Source of the DNA: Fodinicola acaciae
GTDB lineage: Bacteria; Actinomycetota; Actinomycetes; Mycobacteriales; HKI-0501
DNA: 64,000 bases
Assembly: GCF_010993745.1 (NCBI RefSeq)
Contig: NZ_WOTN01000002.1
Location: 868,001 to 932,000 of the forward strand
Reading direction: 5' to 3'
Position numbers and translations under genes: made by a program. Of the stretch, positions 52,396 through 64,000 are shown in pieces. Every line of letters begins with the position of its first letter. Position 1 is the stretch's first letter. Below the pieces are notes generated by a model. That model ran no database searches. It worked only from the letters and a program-made list of their open reading frames with translations, and had not been told where the DNA came from.

Positions 52396-53505
52396 TCAGT
52401 CGCGTACGCGCGCGCTCTGGCCAACGTCCCAGCGAGGGCCGTCTGGGTTCGGCAGATAGCCGCGCAGCACGCCCTCGTAGCGGAAGCCGGCTTTCTCGAT
52501 GACCCGCAGGCTGGCCGCGTTGCCGACCACCGCGCTCACCTCGACGCGGCTGACCGCCGGCAGCGACAGGGCCCAGTCGGCGGCCAGCCGCGCCGCGCGC
52601 GTGGCCAGGCCGCGGCCGCGGTAGGCCGGGTGGATCATGTAGCCGAGACCGGCGATCCCCAGCACGGCCGACTGCAACCGGACCGTACAGTCGCCGCACG
52701 GCTGCCCGGACTCGACGTCCACCACGGTGAACTGCGCCTGCCGGCCGGTCAGCAGGTCGGCCTGGGTCCGCCGGACACGGTTGCGGACGAAGTCCACCGA
52801 GCGGGTCCTCTCGTTGGTCTCCCAGCGCCGGGTTTCCTTGTCCTGGAAGCATTCCACCAGCACCTGCAGATCGTCCTCGACGGACGTCCGCAGAGCGACC
52901 ACGCCGTCGGTCAGGCGGCCGCCGGGCAGGTCGGGGAAGGTACGCGGCGACGGCCCGGCCGGGTCGTCCGGCAGCCGCCGCCAGACGAACATGTCGCCGC
53001 GGCTGCCGTCGCGCCGCCGGCCGCCGGAGACCTGGGTCGCCTCGTACGTGAAGCCGGCCGCGATCGCGGTCCGCTGGCTGGCGGTGTTCAGGCAGTCGGT
53101 CAGCAGCTCGACCCGTCCCGCTCCCTGCTCGAAGGCATAGCGCGCCGCCGCCGCGGCCGCTCGGCTTGCGACCCGCTGCCGGCGGGCCCACGGTGCGACC
53201 CAGTAGCCGACCTCGGCGACGCCGTTCATCGCCTCCCAGCGCGGCAGCCCGACGTTGCCGAGCAGCCGGCCGGTCGCCGCGTCCAGCACCGACCACGTCC
53301 GGCCACCGCGCTGCCACAGCTCCGGCGCCATCCTGGTGACGAAGTCACGTGCGGCGGCCTCGTCGTAGGGCGACGGCAGTCCCGGCAGCCACAGCTGCGT
53401 CGACGGGTCGGAGCAGCCGCCGACGATGTCCGGGATGTCGGCTTCGGTCGGTGCTCGCAGGATCAGGCCGTCGGTTTCGATACGTACGTCCTCCACCTGA
53501 CGCAT
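52396..53505 (-). CDS. Tandem GNAT (RimJ/RimL-like) acetyltransferase
   Basis: A 369-residue protein of two GNAT domains. Domain 1: [41 protein letters not shown] (acetyl-CoA loop lacks the usual G-x-G/A) and [20 protein letters not shown] split over ~115-145. Domain 2 (~185 on): [39 protein letters not shown] with an intact RGRG-type loop, and [20 protein letters not shown]. The second domain is more likely active. Probably acetylates protein N-termini or small amines; the substrate is unknown. ATG 53505 is chosen over an in-frame start four codons earlier. Confidence 0.87.
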   Translation of the reverse strand: MRQVEDVRIETDGLILRAPTEADIPDIVGGCSDPSTQLWLPGLPSPYDEAAARDFVTRMAPELWQRGGRTWSVLDAATGRLLGNVGLPRWEAMNGVAEVGYWVAPWARRQRVASRAAAAAARYAFEQGAGRVELLTDCLNTASQRTAIAAGFTYEATQVSGGRRRDGSRGDMFVWRRLPDDPAGPSPRTFPDLPGGRLTDGVVALRTSVEDDLQVLVECFQDKETRRWETNERTRSVDFVRNRVRRTQADLLTGRQAQFTVVDVESGQPCGDCTVRLQSAVLGIAGLGYMIHPAYRGRGLATRAARLAADWALSLPAVSRVEVSAVVGNAASLRVIEKAGFRYEGVLRGYLPNPDGPRWDVGQSARVRD

Positions 53506-53684
53506 CCTGCACCCCAACGTCGGGCTTGTCGTGCGAGTTCCCGTCCGGTCCGAGTTGGGGCCGAATTGTCAGTAGGTTGTCCATCGGCCGTAGCCACGCG
53601 CCGCCTTCGGCATACGATGGGACCCGAGCGCACCCTCTGTCGGGGGTGCTGAGTGCTGTCCACGATGTGAGAGCTGAGCAACCC

Positions 53685-56555
<2,871 letters not shown>

Positions 56556-56572
56556 CCGTACGCGACCGTTGT

Positions 56573-56621
56573 CCGCATGGCCACCATGCGTGCGTCCAGT
56601 GCACGCATGGTGGCCATGCGG
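56573..56621. terminator. Perfect 21-bp stem between convergent secA and kdpE-like genes
   Basis: Bases 56573-56593 are exactly complementary to 56601-56621 with the loop GTCCAGT. The stem (CCGCATGGCCACCATGCG then TGC) is the same sequence as the third hairpin of the TIR elements, here standing alone. It begins 17 bp after the secA stop and ends three bases before the neighbour's stop. Confidence 0.85.
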
Positions 56622-56624
56622 CCA

Positions 56625-57299
<675 letters not shown>

Positions 57300-57395
57300 G
57301 CCAGCCATTGTGCGCGTCACCAGAGCAAACGGCGCCAGTGGCCATCATCACCAGGGGCCCGGCGTACGCGCGGGCGCCGGTTAGGGCAGGCTTAG

Positions 57396-58046
57396 TTGGT
57401 GGCTACGGGTACGGAGCGGGACAACGAGTCGCTGGTGTCGCTCCTCGGAGGTCGTACGGCGTCGATCGACGCGACACTGCCGGTCGTCGCGTTCGTCGTC
57501 GGCTGGCTCGCCGGTGGCCGCTCGGTGTGGGTCGGCGCGATCGTGGCGATCGCCGTCGGCGTCGCCGTCGCGGTCTTCCGGCTGGCTCGCGGCAAGCGCC
57601 CGCGCGCCGTGCTGATCGGCCTGCTCGGCGTCTGCGTCGCCGCGCTTATCGCGCTCTACACCGGCCGTGCGGCCGACTTTTTCCTGCTGCAGCTGGCATC
57701 CAACGCGGCGAGCGCGCTCGTCTGGATCATCAGCATCGTGCTGCGCTGGCCGCTGCTCGGCGTGATCATCGGCTTCGTCCTCGGCCAGAAGACCAGGTGG
57801 CGCAAGGACCGTGCGCTGGTGCGCGCGTACTCGCTGGCGTCGTGGATCTGGGTCCTGCAGTATGCGTTGCGCGTCGCCGTCTTCGGTGTCCTCTATTACG
57901 CGAACGCCGTTGTCGCGCTCGGTGTCGCGAGGGTGGCGATGAGCTGGCCGCTGGTGGTGCTGTGCCTGGTGGTCAGCGGCTGGGTGCTGGCCAGGTCGCT
58001 GCCGGCCGGACATCCCGGCTTTCGGCGGCCACTAGATGAGCTGTAG
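57396..58046 (+). CDS. DUF3159 membrane protein
   Basis: A 216-residue six-helix membrane protein of the actinobacterial DUF3159 family. LLGGRTASIDATLPVVAFVV opens the first helix. The family core with its PLLGVIIGFVLG and TRWRKDRALVRAYSLASWIW follows around 120-150. Function unknown. Start TTG 57396 or GTG 57399. Its 3' end overlaps the convergent Rv3235-like gene by 15 bp, so both genes share their last codons on opposite strands. Confidence 0.85.
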   Translation: MVATGTERDNESLVSLLGGRTASIDATLPVVAFVVGWLAGGRSVWVGAIVAIAVGVAVAVFRLARGKRPRAVLIGLLGVCVAALIALYTGRAADFFLLQLASNAASALVWIISIVLRWPLLGVIIGFVLGQKTRWRKDRALVRAYSLASWIWVLQYALRVAVFGVLYYANAVVALGVARVAMSWPLVVLCLVVSGWVLARSLPAGHPGFRRPLDEL

Positions 58047-58634
58047 GTAGGTGCAGCGCCAGCGGCCGTCGTAGCCTTCCAGGCGCAGTGCGATCGCGCG
58101 ACTGCGGCCGTGATGCGTCACCACGGCGCAGGCCTCGGCGACGCCGTCGGCCGGCTCGTCGACCCGTACGGTGCTGACCTGTCCTGGCACGCGACTCTGT
58201 CGTGGCTGTCCCGGCACCGGTGCGGCCGAGGTGGCCGCGAGGCGGGTCAGCAGCGCGGCGTAGACGCGCTCGGAGGTCACCGGCATCAGCTGCTGGACCG
58301 GCCGGCGGCCGGCCATCACCTCGACGATGGCCTGGGTCAGCCGCTTGGCGACCGTACGCGGACACGGCAGTTGCCGTCGCGGTGTCGGTTGCGGCGCGAA
58401 GACCGGATCCTGCTTTGGCGTGGTCCGCGGCTCGTCGGTCTCGAACGGCAGGGGATCGGCGTACGCCTCGATCGGCGGCGCCGGCCGTCCGACCAGGCGC
58501 AGGTGGCGTTCTTCGAGGTGCTCGACCGGAGAATATGGCGGCTCGGTGCACGGCGCTCTGCGCACCTCGATGCGGCGCCGGTGCCTGGCCGGACGGCAGA
58601 CCTGCGGCGCGGCGACCGCGCTGCTCGTAGTCAT
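58032..58634 (-). CDS. Rv3235-like family protein
   Basis: A 200-residue actinobacterial protein similar to Rv3235. The N-terminal half is Arg/Pro-rich and variable. The conserved C-terminal domain (~95 on) includes VAKRLTQAIVEVMAGRRPVQ, LMPVTSERVYAALLTRLA and ALRLEGYDGRWRCTYLQLI at the end. Function unknown; it consistently neighbours secA. ATG 58634 has GGGGAGG five bases upstream and is preferred to ATG 58652. The 216 bp between it and the next divergent gene hold promoters. Confidence 0.85.
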   Translation of the reverse strand: MTTSSAVAAPQVCRPARHRRRIEVRRAPCTEPPYSPVEHLEERHLRLVGRPAPPIEAYADPLPFETDEPRTTPKQDPVFAPQPTPRRQLPCPRTVAKRLTQAIVEVMAGRRPVQQLMPVTSERVYAALLTRLAATSAAPVPGQPRQSRVPGQVSTVRVDEPADGVAEACAVVTHHGRSRAIALRLEGYDGRWRCTYLQLI

Positions 58635-58850
58635 CTGGTCCTCCCCGGCCATGCCACCCACGGTTGCGTGTCCATCACAGGTTGGACGCGCGTGCTCGGC
58701 GGTGATGACGCGGAAACGCCGCTTTGGTCCGTTGTTCCGATCGATGCCTTGACCATGTTTACCCCCCGATTCATTCGTTTGCTTCCATTTGCATTTGTAA
58801 GCTATCGATGACGCTCGGTCAAGTGGTTCGCCGGAAAAGCCAGGTACGGT

Positions 58851-59429
58851 GTGTCTGTGCGCGAATCGGACGCGAGTCGCTGGGAGGGCTTGTTCGCCGA
58901 CCTGGAGGCTCAGGCGGCCGCGCTGGGGCAGGCCGACGCTGATGCGGAGTTGGCCGATCTCGTCCGGTCGCGCGTCGGTGAGCTGCGGTTGTATGACCGG
59001 TTGCGTGCCGCGTGGGGACAGTCGATCGCGTTGACCGTCTGCGGCGCTGGCCGTGTCGACGGCGTGCTGCGCGAGGCGGGCGTCGACTGGTTGTTGTTGG
59101 CCGACGCGTACCGCCGCGAGGTCCTGGTGCCGGCAGCCGCGGTCACCTCGGTCGCCGGTCTCGGGCCGCATTCGCTGACGCCAGGCTCGGAGGGCCACGT
59201 CGCCGCGCGGTTGACACTCCGCTGGGCCCTGCGCCGCATCACGCGCGACCGCTCACCGGTGGCGGTCACCTTGACCGACGGCGGTCAACTCTTCGGCACG
59301 CCGGACCGCGTCGGCGCCGACTTCCTGGACCTCGCCGAACATCCCGCCGACCAACCCCGCCGCGCCACCGCCGTACGCGGCATCCGCGCCATCCCACTGG
59401 CCGCCCTGGCCCTGCTCCGCCGCGCTTGA
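58851..59429 (+). CDS. Conserved actinobacterial hypothetical protein
   Basis: A 192-residue protein. WEGLFADLEAQAAALGQADA is a predicted coiled helix, ADLVRSRVGELRLYDRLRAA resembles a family of small actinobacterial proteins near secA. The second half is beta-rich (LTVCGAGRVDGVLREAG, WLLLADAYRREVLVPAAAVT), reminiscent of a small RNA/DNA-binding barrel, but no catalytic motif is seen. GTG 58851; GTG 58857 is possible. A TIR element begins ten bases after the stop. Confidence 0.75.
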   Translation: MSVRESDASRWEGLFADLEAQAAALGQADADAELADLVRSRVGELRLYDRLRAAWGQSIALTVCGAGRVDGVLREAGVDWLLLADAYRREVLVPAAAVTSVAGLGPHSLTPGSEGHVAARLTLRWALRRITRDRSPVAVTLTDGGQLFGTPDRVGADFLDLAEHPADQPRRATAVRGIRAIPLAALALLRRA

Positions 59430-59438
59430 CCCCGTCAT

Positions 59439-59897
59439 TTACCCGCTACGCCGCGAAACTGTCGTACCCAGATGTCAATCTGGGCCCCCACCCAGATCGG
59501 GTGGGGGGTGGGTTCGCGTGGAAACTTAGATGAGTTAGAAGTTGATCTTGGTAGCCGCCTCGGGTCGCGAACTCGACGTTTTGGTGGCTTTGCAACGATG
59601 TAAACGGCCAAAACGTCGAGGTCGTGAACATGTGCATCCGCCGGTCGGTGACTCATGCGGTCCTGTAGCGCTAAATGCCGCTTTTGTCGCACTCGTCATG
59701 CGCATGCATGGACCCCTTGCGTGCGTCAGACGCAAGTAAGGGGTCCATGCGATCGATCGCGCGACGCCAGGCTGTGACTCATGTGACCAATGAGGTCAGC
59801 GAGGCGAAATTTTTGCGAATTGCTTGCAACCTCTCAGACCCACCCCCCACCCGACAGGGAGGGGGAAATTTACCCACACAGGTACGACAGTTCGTGC
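59439..59897. repeat. TIR-bounded mosaic repeat element, copy E
   Basis: Fills the 502-bp gap after the hypothetical gene. Left end TTACCCGCTACGCCGCGAAA then CTGTCGTACCC (59439 on); right end GGTACGACAGTTCGTGCGG (59881-59899). Interior: CCCCCACCC/GGGTGGGG hairpin; CGAACTCGACGTTTTGG (59568-59584) against 59608-59624; TGTAGCGCTAAATG (~59663); GCATGGACCCCTTGCGTGCG hairpin (59706-59727 against 59729-59750, 20 of 22 paired); mirrored CCCACCC block. The last 34 bp to the HTH gene stop carry no feature. Confidence 0.8.
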
Positions 59898-59931
59898 GGG
59901 GAGTGGTCGTTGGTGAGCATGGCGAACGAGG

Positions 59932-60171
59932 TCAGGGGGACTCGGCGTCCTCGCGTTCGATGAGGGGGTTCTCGCGGACCCACTCGGCGGTCTGGGCGTA
60001 CTGCCGCTCGATGTATTCCTCCAGCTTCGAGCGCTCGACTCGCCACTGCCCGCGGCCGCCGACCTTGATGGCGGCCAGCTCGCCGCTGCGGACCAGTGCG
60101 TAGGCCTGCGAACTGGAGATGTTGAGCAGGTCGGCGACATCGGACAGCAGCAGAAACCGTTCCGAACTCAT
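59932..60171 (-). CDS. Excisionase-type helix-turn-helix protein
   Basis: A 79-residue DNA-binding protein of the HTH_17 (excisionase/MerR-like) class: FLLLSDVADLLNISSSQAYA, LVRSGELAAIKVGGRGQWRV then ERSKLEEYIERQYAQTAEWV. The third element is the wing (G-G-R-G-Q-W-R-V). Such small proteins include regulators such as BldC and phage excisionases; lack of an integrase nearby argues for a regulator. It is divergent from the SAF-domain gene across 165 bp and may control it. Confidence 0.87.
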   Translation of the reverse strand: MSSERFLLLSDVADLLNISSSQAYALVRSGELAAIKVGGRGQWRVERSKLEEYIERQYAQTAEWVRENPLIEREDAESP

Positions 60172-60336
60172 CGCGTCACCACCTGACTGCCTTCGACAAG
60201 CTCAGTGTGCCAGTGTTCGCCACTGTTTGCGCGCACTGACGCGCGGCGATTTGCCTGGTGACGAGAAGGGGAGAAATACGGCAAAATGGCACGACGCGGT
60301 CAACTGGTCGCGCTGCGTGTCTGCCGAGGAGAGTGG

Positions 60337-61062
60337 ATGACCGAGTCGCCGCCGGCCAGCCGGTTTCGCCGGCCGTCGTGGTTGGATCCGCGGCTCGTCG
60401 TCGGCGTGCTGCTGGTGCTGGTGTCGGTGCTGGTCGGCGCCCGTGTCATGGCGTCGGCCGACCAGTCGGTCGAGGTGTGGGCCGTGAGCGCGGATCTGGC
60501 GGCGGGTACGACGCTCAGCGCCGCCGACCTGCGGACCGTACGCGTGCAGCTCTACGAGTCGGCCGGCGGCTATCTCGCCGCCACGGCCTCACCGGTCGGC
60601 CGGACGCTCCTGCGTCCGCTGTCGGCCGGCGACCTGTTGCCGCGTGGCGCACTCGGAGGCTCACCGGCCGGCAGCCTCGTCTCGATCGCCGTGTCGCCGC
60701 AGCACGTGCCCATCTCGCTGCGCGCCGGCCAGCGGATCGACCTCTACGCCACGTCCAAGCCGGTCAACGGCGCGGCCGCCAAGACCGTGCGCGTACTCGC
60801 CGGCGTCCCCGTCCAGCAGGTGCGCGTGCCGGACGCCGGCGTGCTGTCGAGTACGGCGCAGGTCGCGGTGGTCGTACGCGTCGACGACACCTCGGCGATG
60901 ACCGTGGTCGCCGCGATGCGTACGGCCGACCTGGACGTCGCCATCGCCCCGTCCGACCGGCAAGGCGCGGTCGCGACCGGGCCGGTGCCGGTGGCGCCGA
61001 CACCGGAGCAGCCCGACTACGGGCCTCCCGAGCCGACCGAGTCACCGTCGGGCCAGCGGTGA
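60337..61062 (+). CDS. SAF-domain CpaB/RcpC-like protein
   Basis: A 241-residue protein with an N-terminal membrane helix (~20-38, LVVGVLLVLVSVLVGARVM) followed by a SAF domain: VWAVSADLAAGTTLSAADLR then VGRTLLRPLSAGDLLPRGAL. An RcpC/CpaB-like region (VSIAVSPQHVPISLRAGQRI DLYAT in two parts) follows. CpaB proteins stabilise the outer part of Flp/Tad pili. The C-terminal tail is Pro-rich. ATG 60337 has GAGGAG upstream. Coupled by GTGA to a CpaE-like ATPase gene; no secretin, pilin or TadA follows in the window. Confidence 0.85.
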   Translation: MTESPPASRFRRPSWLDPRLVVGVLLVLVSVLVGARVMASADQSVEVWAVSADLAAGTTLSAADLRTVRVQLYESAGGYLAATASPVGRTLLRPLSAGDLLPRGALGGSPAGSLVSIAVSPQHVPISLRAGQRIDLYATSKPVNGAAAKTVRVLAGVPVQQVRVPDAGVLSSTAQVAVVVRVDDTSAMTVVAAMRTADLDVAIAPSDRQGAVATGPVPVAPTPEQPDYGPPEPTESPSGQR

Positions 61063-62315
61063 GCCTGCCGATCGTCACGGCGGTCACCGACGCGGCCGTC
61101 GAGGCGGAGCTGGTCGCCGCGCTCGGCCGTGGCGACTACGGCGTCACCGTCGTGCGGCGTTGCGTCGACGTGGTCGAGCTGCTGACCGCGGCCGGCGCCG
61201 GCACGGCTCGTGCCGCCGTGGTGTCGGCCGACCTGCGCCGCCTCGATCGTGACGCACTCACCAAGCTGGCCGCCGCGCGAGTCGCCGTGGTCGGCCTGGT
61301 CGCGGCCGACGACCAGTGGCACCAGCAGCTCCTGCAACACCTCGGCGTGCGGTTCGTCCTGCCGGTCGACTCAAGTCCCGATGCCATCGCCGGGATGCTG
61401 CTGACAGCTGTGTCCAGCGCGGCGGCTGGACCGGCCGGCGTCGCCGATCCGTTGTCCGGTCACCGCGTGCCAGCCGTGCCGCAAAGCGATCCGGGACCGG
61501 CCGGCGCGGGACGGATCGTGGCGGTGTGGGGCCCGACGGGTGCGCCGGGACGGACGACGGTGGCGGTCGGACTGGCCGACGAGGCGGCCCGACTCGGCGT
61601 GGCCACCTTGCTGGTCGACGCCGACCCGTACGGCGGCGTGATCGCGCAGGTCCTCGGGATGATCGACGAGTCGCCGGGGATCGCCGCGGCCGTGCGGCTG
61701 GACAACCAGGGCCGGCTCGGCATGGCGGAGCTGGCCGGCCTGGCGCGCAGCCTGTCGCCGACCCTGCGCGTACTGACCGGGTTGGTGCGTGCCGACCGCT
61801 GGCCGGAGCTGCGGGGCGAGTCCGTCGGCGGAGTGCTGGAGTGTGCGCGCAAGCTGGCGCCGCTGACCGTCGTCGACTGCGGCTTTTGCCTGGAGGCGGA
61901 CGAGGAGATCAGCTTCGACACCGTCGCGCCGCGGCGAAACGGCGCCACGCTGGCGGCGCTGGAGGCGGCGGACGTTGTCGTCGCGGTCGGTGCCGGGGAT
62001 CCGGTGGGGGTGCAGCGGCTGGTACGCGGACTGTCGGAGCTGGCCGACGCGGTGCCTGGCGTCGAACCGATGGTGCTGGTCAACAAGGTCCGCTCGACGG
62101 TGATCCCCGGCAATCCGGAGCGCGAGATCGCCGCCGCGATGCAGCGCTTCGCCGGTGTGGCGCGGATCCGGACGTTGCCGTACGACCGCGCTGGCCTCGA
62201 CCGTGCGCTGCCGCGCGGTCAGACGCTGGCGGAGGCCGCGCCCAAATCGCCGCTGCGGCGCGCGCTGGCGGAGGTGGCGGAGTCGCTGCTGCCTGTCGCC
62301 GTACGCGCGCGTTGA
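61059..62315 (+). CDS. CpaE-like ParA/MinD-family ATPase with variant P-loop
   Basis: A 418-residue protein. The first ~140 residues resemble a degenerate receiver domain. The ATPase domain starts at ~150 with VAVWGPTGAPGRTTVAVGL: the P-loop has Arg where Lys is expected (GRTT rather than GKTT) and lacks the deviant-Walker Lys. Then LLVDADPYGGVIAQVLG, TVVDCGFCLEADEEI and VLVNKVRSTVIPGNP match the CpaE/MinD fold. Substitution of Lys suggests weak or no ATP hydrolysis unless the family has adapted. Forms a pair with the SAF-domain gene; probably part of a Tad-like or secretion-related system. Confidence 0.82.
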   Translation: MSLPIVTAVTDAAVEAELVAALGRGDYGVTVVRRCVDVVELLTAAGAGTARAAVVSADLRRLDRDALTKLAAARVAVVGLVAADDQWHQQLLQHLGVRFVLPVDSSPDAIAGMLLTAVSSAAAGPAGVADPLSGHRVPAVPQSDPGPAGAGRIVAVWGPTGAPGRTTVAVGLADEAARLGVATLLVDADPYGGVIAQVLGMIDESPGIAAAVRLDNQGRLGMAELAGLARSLSPTLRVLTGLVRADRWPELRGESVGGVLECARKLAPLTVVDCGFCLEADEEISFDTVAPRRNGATLAALEAADVVVAVGAGDPVGVQRLVRGLSELADAVPGVEPMVLVNKVRSTVIPGNPEREIAAAMQRFAGVARIRTLPYDRAGLDRALPRGQTLAEAAPKSPLRRALAEVAESLLPVAVRAR

Positions 62316-62342
62316 AGGTCGTTCTTTCTTATTGTATGTGGA

Positions 62343-62424
62343 GCCTCTCAACCCACCCCCCACCCGTTTTGGGTGGGGGTTCAGATTGGCGGGGTGGTAC
62401 GACAGTTTCGCGCCGGACCGGGTG
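62343..62424. repeat. TIR element, partial copy F (right half only)
   Basis: GAGCCTCTCAACCCACCCCC then CACCC-GTTTT-GGGTGGGGG and GGTACGACAGTTTCGCGCC make up the right end of the element family, 28 bp after the CpaE-like gene stop. The rest is absent. Bases 62425-62575 hold the promoter region of the GH3 gene. Confidence 0.7.
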
Positions 62425-62575
62425 TTTTTGTGTCGTCGTACGCGGAAATCGACAGTTCGGCCGACTGCGGCGAGGCATTGACCGGCACCTGTCTGTGGCA
62501 GTAACTTCCTGCCGTCCTGTGGATGCGCGGTGAAAATTTGCGAATCCAGTCAATTCGGCTCAGACGGGAGGCGCC

Positions 62576-64000
62576 ATGGCCGCGCCTAACAGATCCAGGC
62601 GACGCTTCCGGGTGGTGGCGGTCGCGGCGTCGGTCGCGATGGTGCTGACCGCGGCCGCTCCGGCGCAGGCGGCGCCGGGCGGTTCGGTCACCGACCTGGT
62701 GCTCAAGCAGCTGATCAAGCACATGACGCTGGAGGAGAAGGTCGGCCAGCTGTTCGTCACGCAGGCCTGGGGCGAGTCGGCGACCAACCCGTCGGACGCG
62801 GACAAGGCCAAGAACCAGGAGTACTTCGGCCTGGACACCGCCGCGCAGATCATCCAGAAATACCACCCGGGCGGTGTGATCCTCTTCCAGATCAACAACA
62901 ACACCAACAACCCGCAGCAGATCGCCGGCCTGACCAACGGCCTGCAGAAGGCCGCCATCAGCAGTGGTACGCACCTGCCACTGCTGATCAGCACCGACCA
63001 GGAGCAGGGGATCGTCGCGCGGCTGCGCGAGCCGGCGACCCAGTTCCCCGGCAGCATGCCGGTCGGCGCCAGCCGTAACACGACCGACGCGTGCACCGCG
63101 GCGTCGATCACCGGCCAGGAGCTGCGCGCGGTCGGCATCAACCAGAACTACTCGCCGGACTCCGACGTCAACGACAACCCGGCCAACCCGGTCATCGGCG
63201 TCCGGTCGTACGGCGCCGACCCGGCGCTGGTCGCCTCGATGGCCTCGACGGCGGTCCGGTGCTCGCAGAAGTACGTCGCGGCCACCGCCAAGCACTTCCC
63301 CGGTCACGGCAACGCCGACAACGACAGCCACACCGGCCTGCCGATCATCCGGCGGACCGCCGACGACTGGCACAAGATCGACCAGCCGCCGTTCACCGCG
63401 GACATCGCCGCCGGCATCGACTCGATCATGACCGCGCACATCGAGGTGCCGTCGCTGGACCCGGCCGGTGACCCGGCCACGTTGTCGCAGCCGATCCTGA
63501 CCGGCATCCTGCGCAACCAGATGCACTATGACGGTGTCGTCGTCACCGACGCGCTCAACATGGATGGCGTACGCATCAAGTACGGCGACGCGCGGGTGCC
63601 CGTACTGGCCCTCGAAGCCGGTGTCGACCAGCTGCTCATGCCGCCGAAATTCGACCTCGCGTACAACTCGGTGCTCGACGCCGTCCGCAGCGGTGAGCTC
63701 TCGGTGTCCCGGATCGAGCAGTCGGTCCTGCGGGTCCTGCGGCTCAAGCTGAAGAACCGCGTGCTGACGCAGCCGTTCGTCAACGAGCAGGCGGTCAGCC
63801 GTACGGTCGGCACGCCGCAGCACCTGGCCGCCGCGCAGACCGTCGCCGACCACGGCATCACCCTGATCCGCAACGACGACAAGGTGCTGCCGCTGGCCAA
63901 GTCCAAGAAGGTGCTGGTCACCGGCTGGGACAACGGCGTGACCTTCCCGACCAGGGCGATCGCCGCCGGGCTGACCAGCGCCGGGATAGCGGCGACCGCG
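62576..64000 (+). CDS. Secreted glycoside hydrolase family 3 (beta-N-acetylhexosaminidase/NagZ-like), 3' end outside window
   Basis: At least 475 residues visible. A signal peptide spans ~1-32 (VVAVAASVAMVLTAAAPAQA). The GH3 TIM barrel shows MTLEEKVGQLFVTQAWG, LLISTDQEQGIVARL, the NagZ-type catalytic-dyad segment KHFPGHGNADNDSHTGLP (~245) and nucleophile Asp in VVVTDALNMDGV (~324). After ~400 the second domain begins (ADHGITLIRNDDKVLPLA), so the gene is longer than minimal NagZ. Likely removes GlcNAc from cell-wall fragments or acts on another beta-glycoside. ATG 62576 follows GGGAGGC. Confidence 0.9.
   Translation, partial: MAAPNRSRRRFRVVAVAASVAMVLTAAAPAQAAPGGSVTDLVLKQLIKHMTLEEKVGQLFVTQAWGESATNPSDADKAKNQEYFGLDTAAQIIQKYHPGGVILFQINNNTNNPQQIAGLTNGLQKAAISSGTHLPLLISTDQEQGIVARLREPATQFPGSMPVGASRNTTDACTAASITGQELRAVGINQNYSPDSDVNDNPANPVIGVRSYGADPALVASMASTAVRCSQKYVAATAKHFPGHGNADNDSHTGLPIIRRTADDWHKIDQPPFTADIAAGIDSIMTAHIEVPSLDPAGDPATLSQPILTGILRNQMHYDGVVVTDALNMDGVRIKYGDARVPVLALEAGVDQLLMPPKFDLAYNSVLDAVRSGELSVSRIEQSVLRVLRLKLKNRVLTQPFVNEQAVSRTVGTPQHLAAAQTVADHGITLIRNDDKVLPLAKSKKVLVTGWDNGVTFPTRAIAAGLTSAGIAATA

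Noticed and set aside
59932-60171. Phage excisionase marking a prophage
   Set aside because: No integrase, attachment duplication or other phage genes nearby; better explained as a small regulator.

Overview
The window is about 64 kb of high-GC actinobacterial chromosome. The taxonomic call rests on a WhiB-type Fe-S regulator, MtrA-MtrB-LpqB, F420 biosynthesis (FbiA-FbiB), long-form HPF, frequent GTG starts, 1-4 bp GTGA/ATGA gene overlaps and several actinobacteria-restricted families (DUF3499, TIGR03089, DUF3159, Rv3235-like). Gene order resembles the Mycobacterium tuberculosis Rv3235-Rv3264c block (manC, fbiAB, whiB2, DUF3499, manB, manA, sahH, mtrAB-lpqB, comF, hpf, secA), opened up by extra genes and repeats. 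It is not a mycobacterium: the insertions, such as a tandem SAH hydrolase paralogue and a MoxR cluster, differ. I do not assign a genus.

Layout. 1-5 kb: truncated macrolide-type glycosyltransferase with a TetR-like operator, and a fused four-domain ABC exporter. 5-9 kb: TIGR03089 protein, secreted PGRP-type amidase, GT4 glycosyltransferase coupled to GDP-mannose pyrophosphorylase. 9.6-12.7 kb: exonuclease III, membrane protein, a remnant catechol locus (catC intact; catB and a LysR gene both cut at one junction), L,D-transpeptidase-like protein. 13-16 kb: nudix-fbiB-fbiA on the minus strand. 16-20 kb: a very long Pro/Gly-rich membrane protein, whiB, an inactive-looking zincin and DUF3499. 20-28 kb: fused peptide-type permease plus LysR regulator, then the mannose operon manB-trm112-SIS isomerase-CDF transporter-manA. 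28-32 kb: secreted GH43, secreted PTSE-repeat protein, amidohydrolase. 32-35 kb: merR-sahH followed by a degenerate SAH hydrolase paralogue. 35-43 kb: RDD, SpoIIM, DUF58, MoxR, DUF4350, DUF4129 and membrane protein. 44-53 kb: two unknown proteins, mtrA-mtrB-lpqB, a frameshifted methyltransferase, comF, hpf, tandem GNAT. 53.7-64 kb: secA, kdpE-like regulator, DUF3159, Rv3235-like, a conserved hypothetical, HTH protein, SAF/CpaB-like and CpaE-like pair, and a secreted GH3 enzyme cut by the window end.

The genes tie together around the cell envelope: GDP-mannose supply (manA, manB, manC), a mannosyltransferase-like GT4, envelope-stress signalling (MtrAB-LpqB), cell-wall enzymes (amidase, L,D-transpeptidase-like, GH3) and protein export (SecA).

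The most unusual non-coding signal is a family of roughly 430-470 bp intergenic mosaics with terminal inverted repeats (TIRs) and several internal hairpins. Four near-complete copies (9107, 37571, 43411, 59439), two partial copies (49652, 62343) and one remnant (27777) sit against stop codons. A second dispersed palindrome family (2855, 4833, 33858, 52324) includes a perfect 27-bp palindrome inside the linker-coding region of the fused ABC exporter.
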